A stretch of DNA of 64,000 nt from Fibrella aquatilis (lineage in GTDB: Bacteria; Bacteroidota; Bacteroidia; Cytophagales; Spirosomataceae): assembly GCF_017353255.1 (NCBI RefSeq), contig NZ_JAFMYU010000016.1:62001-126000 (forward strand). Reading direction: 5' to 3'. The position numbers were made by a program, and so were the translations under genes. Below the pieces are notes generated by a model, which ran no database searches, was not told the origin of the DNA, and saw only the letters and a program-made list of their open reading frames with translations. Shown here piece by piece: positions 63,284 through 64,000 of this stretch (its first letter is position 1; the number at the start of each line of letters is the position of its first letter).

Positions 63284-64000
63284 ACGCCGATGATATGACT
63301 TCTTTCGAAAGCACCCTACGGGCTTACGGCCGTCGGGTGGCGTTTAAAGAAAAGCTGACTAACGTACATCAGTCGCTGGAGGCCGATGCCCTGTTACCTG
63401 TTGCCGAACCTCAGCAGCCCGTGCGCCTGTGGTGGAACATACATCGGCCTACGCTGGCTATTGCGGCTGCCGTGGCCATCATGACCACATTTGCTACCAT
63501 TATTCTCTACCGGTCGTACCAAAGCAGCCATAAGCAGGACGTGCAGTATAGCATGATGATGCGCAACCTGGCCGTGATCCAACAAACCCAAAACCGGCTG
63601 ATGAGCAACATCGGTGGGCGGGGGAAAGTGTTCCAGCAAAACCCAGGTCAGGTGGCGGGTTCGGGCTTTTTGCTCACCTCGTCGGGCTACTTGGTCACCA
63701 ACAACCACATTGTGCAGGGGGCCGACTCGGTCTATGTGCAGAGTCAGCAGGGCGAAGTGTATAAGGCCCGGCTCGTACATACCGATCCAACGCATGACCT
63801 GGCTATTTTGCAAATCGGGCAGGATACGGCTTTTCATGCCCTACCCCCGGTGCCTTACGGATTCGACGCCCGCTCGTCGGATTTAGGCGAGCGGGTGTTC
63901 ACGCTGGGCTATCCCCGCGAGGAGATCGTATATGGCGAGGGCTACCTTAGTTCCAGCACAGGTTTCCGGGGCGACTCGGCGGCGTATCAGGTGGCCATCA
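63280..64000 (+). CDS. Membrane-anchored HtrA-like serine protease, partial (runs past the window end)
   Basis: At least 240 aa, starting at the ATGA overlap with the sigma gene. Residues 1-52 are cytoplasmic, with the charged start AYGRRVAFKEKLTNVHQSLE, then one membrane segment (about 57-77, AIAAAVAIMTTFATIILY), then a trypsin-like domain: GSGFLLTSSGYLVTNNHIVQ with His143, HDLAILQIGQ with Asp173, LGYPREEIVYGEGYLSSSTG; the Ser lies beyond the window. Anti-sigma factors usually occupy this position; here a membrane protease with a short cytoplasmic tail replaces it, possibly releasing the sigma factor in response to envelope stress. Confidence 0.85.
   Translation, partial: MNADDMTSFESTLRAYGRRVAFKEKLTNVHQSLEADALLPVAEPQQPVRLWWNIHRPTLAIAAAVAIMTTFATIILYRSYQSSHKQDVQYSMMMRNLAVIQQTQNRLMSNIGGRGKVFQQNPGQVAGSGFLLTSSGYLVTNNHIVQGADSVYVQSQQGEVYKARLVHTDPTHDLAILQIGQDTAFHALPPVPYGFDARSSDLGERVFTLGYPREEIVYGEGYLSSSTGFRGDSAAYQVAI

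Noticed and set aside
1-64000. tRNA, rRNA and classical insertion sequences
   Set aside because: I found no cloverleaf-like region, no rRNA sequence and no DDE or serine transposase motif in any frame.

Overview
The window looks like the chromosome of a Bacteroidota bacterium of the Cytophagales, probably close to Spirosoma (family Spirosomaceae). Evidence: a GC-rich genome with SusC/SusD pairs, a type IX-like C-terminal sorting tail, one-piece hybrid two-component proteins with an AraC output domain, DUF4783 and DUF4286 proteins, RhaT-type permeases, Gfo/Idh/MocA pairs, and several genes without a Shine-Dalgarno-like sequence. I see no rRNA or tRNA gene.

Layout. 36-4247: a very large secreted nuclease-like protein with two CBM3-like domains. 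4457-19693: a complete type I CRISPR-Cas locus. It has an array of 99 repeats and 98 spacers (4457-10919), a short leader and terminator, then the minus-strand operon cas6-cas3-cas5-cas8-cas7-cas4-cas1-cas2. A separate two-repeat, one-spacer relic lies just upstream of cas6 (19601-19693). A WYL-domain regulator (20340-21257) and two small unknown genes lie next to it. 21659-24902: an RbsD-like lipoprotein and a GH116 glycosidase, bracketed by direct fragments of the acetoacetyl-CoA synthetase 3' end. 25306-33621: accessory genes, including two alpha/beta hydrolases, a hybrid sensor kinase and an AraC regulator whose truncated relative sits at 25306. 33784-36169: an AT-rich island with a metzincin-motif protein fused to a lectin-like propeller, and a secreted partner of unknown function. 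36204-39150: small lipoproteins and two consecutive genes, each broken by an in-frame TAG. 39173-50381: housekeeping-like genes (acetoacetyl-CoA synthetase, phosphoribosyltransferase, DUF4286, DUF4783, two lytic transglycosylases). 50486-62098: a carbohydrate module (SusD, SusC, MFS transporter, two Gfo/Idh/MocA oxidoreductases, a sugar-phosphate isomerase-like TIM barrel and a RhaT-like permease). 62324-64000: a small lipoprotein, an ECF sigma factor and a membrane-anchored HtrA-like protease cut by the window end.

The most unusual features are not genes. First, many intergenic gaps from 41 kb onward are filled by very long, nearly perfect inverted repeats (arms of 17-47 bp), several built from the same sequence modules and often sharing an inner GCTKACGC tip. 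One such inverted-repeat pair (59335-59918) encloses a four-helix-bundle (23S rRNA intervening-sequence-type) gene, so the whole unit resembles a stem-loop element with an ORF in its loop. Second, the isolated degenerate repeat-spacer-repeat upstream of cas6 has the architecture of CreA/CreR-type crRNA-like regulators, with partial seed matches to two nearby gene starts.

All calls come from reading the sequence; no database search or folding was run.
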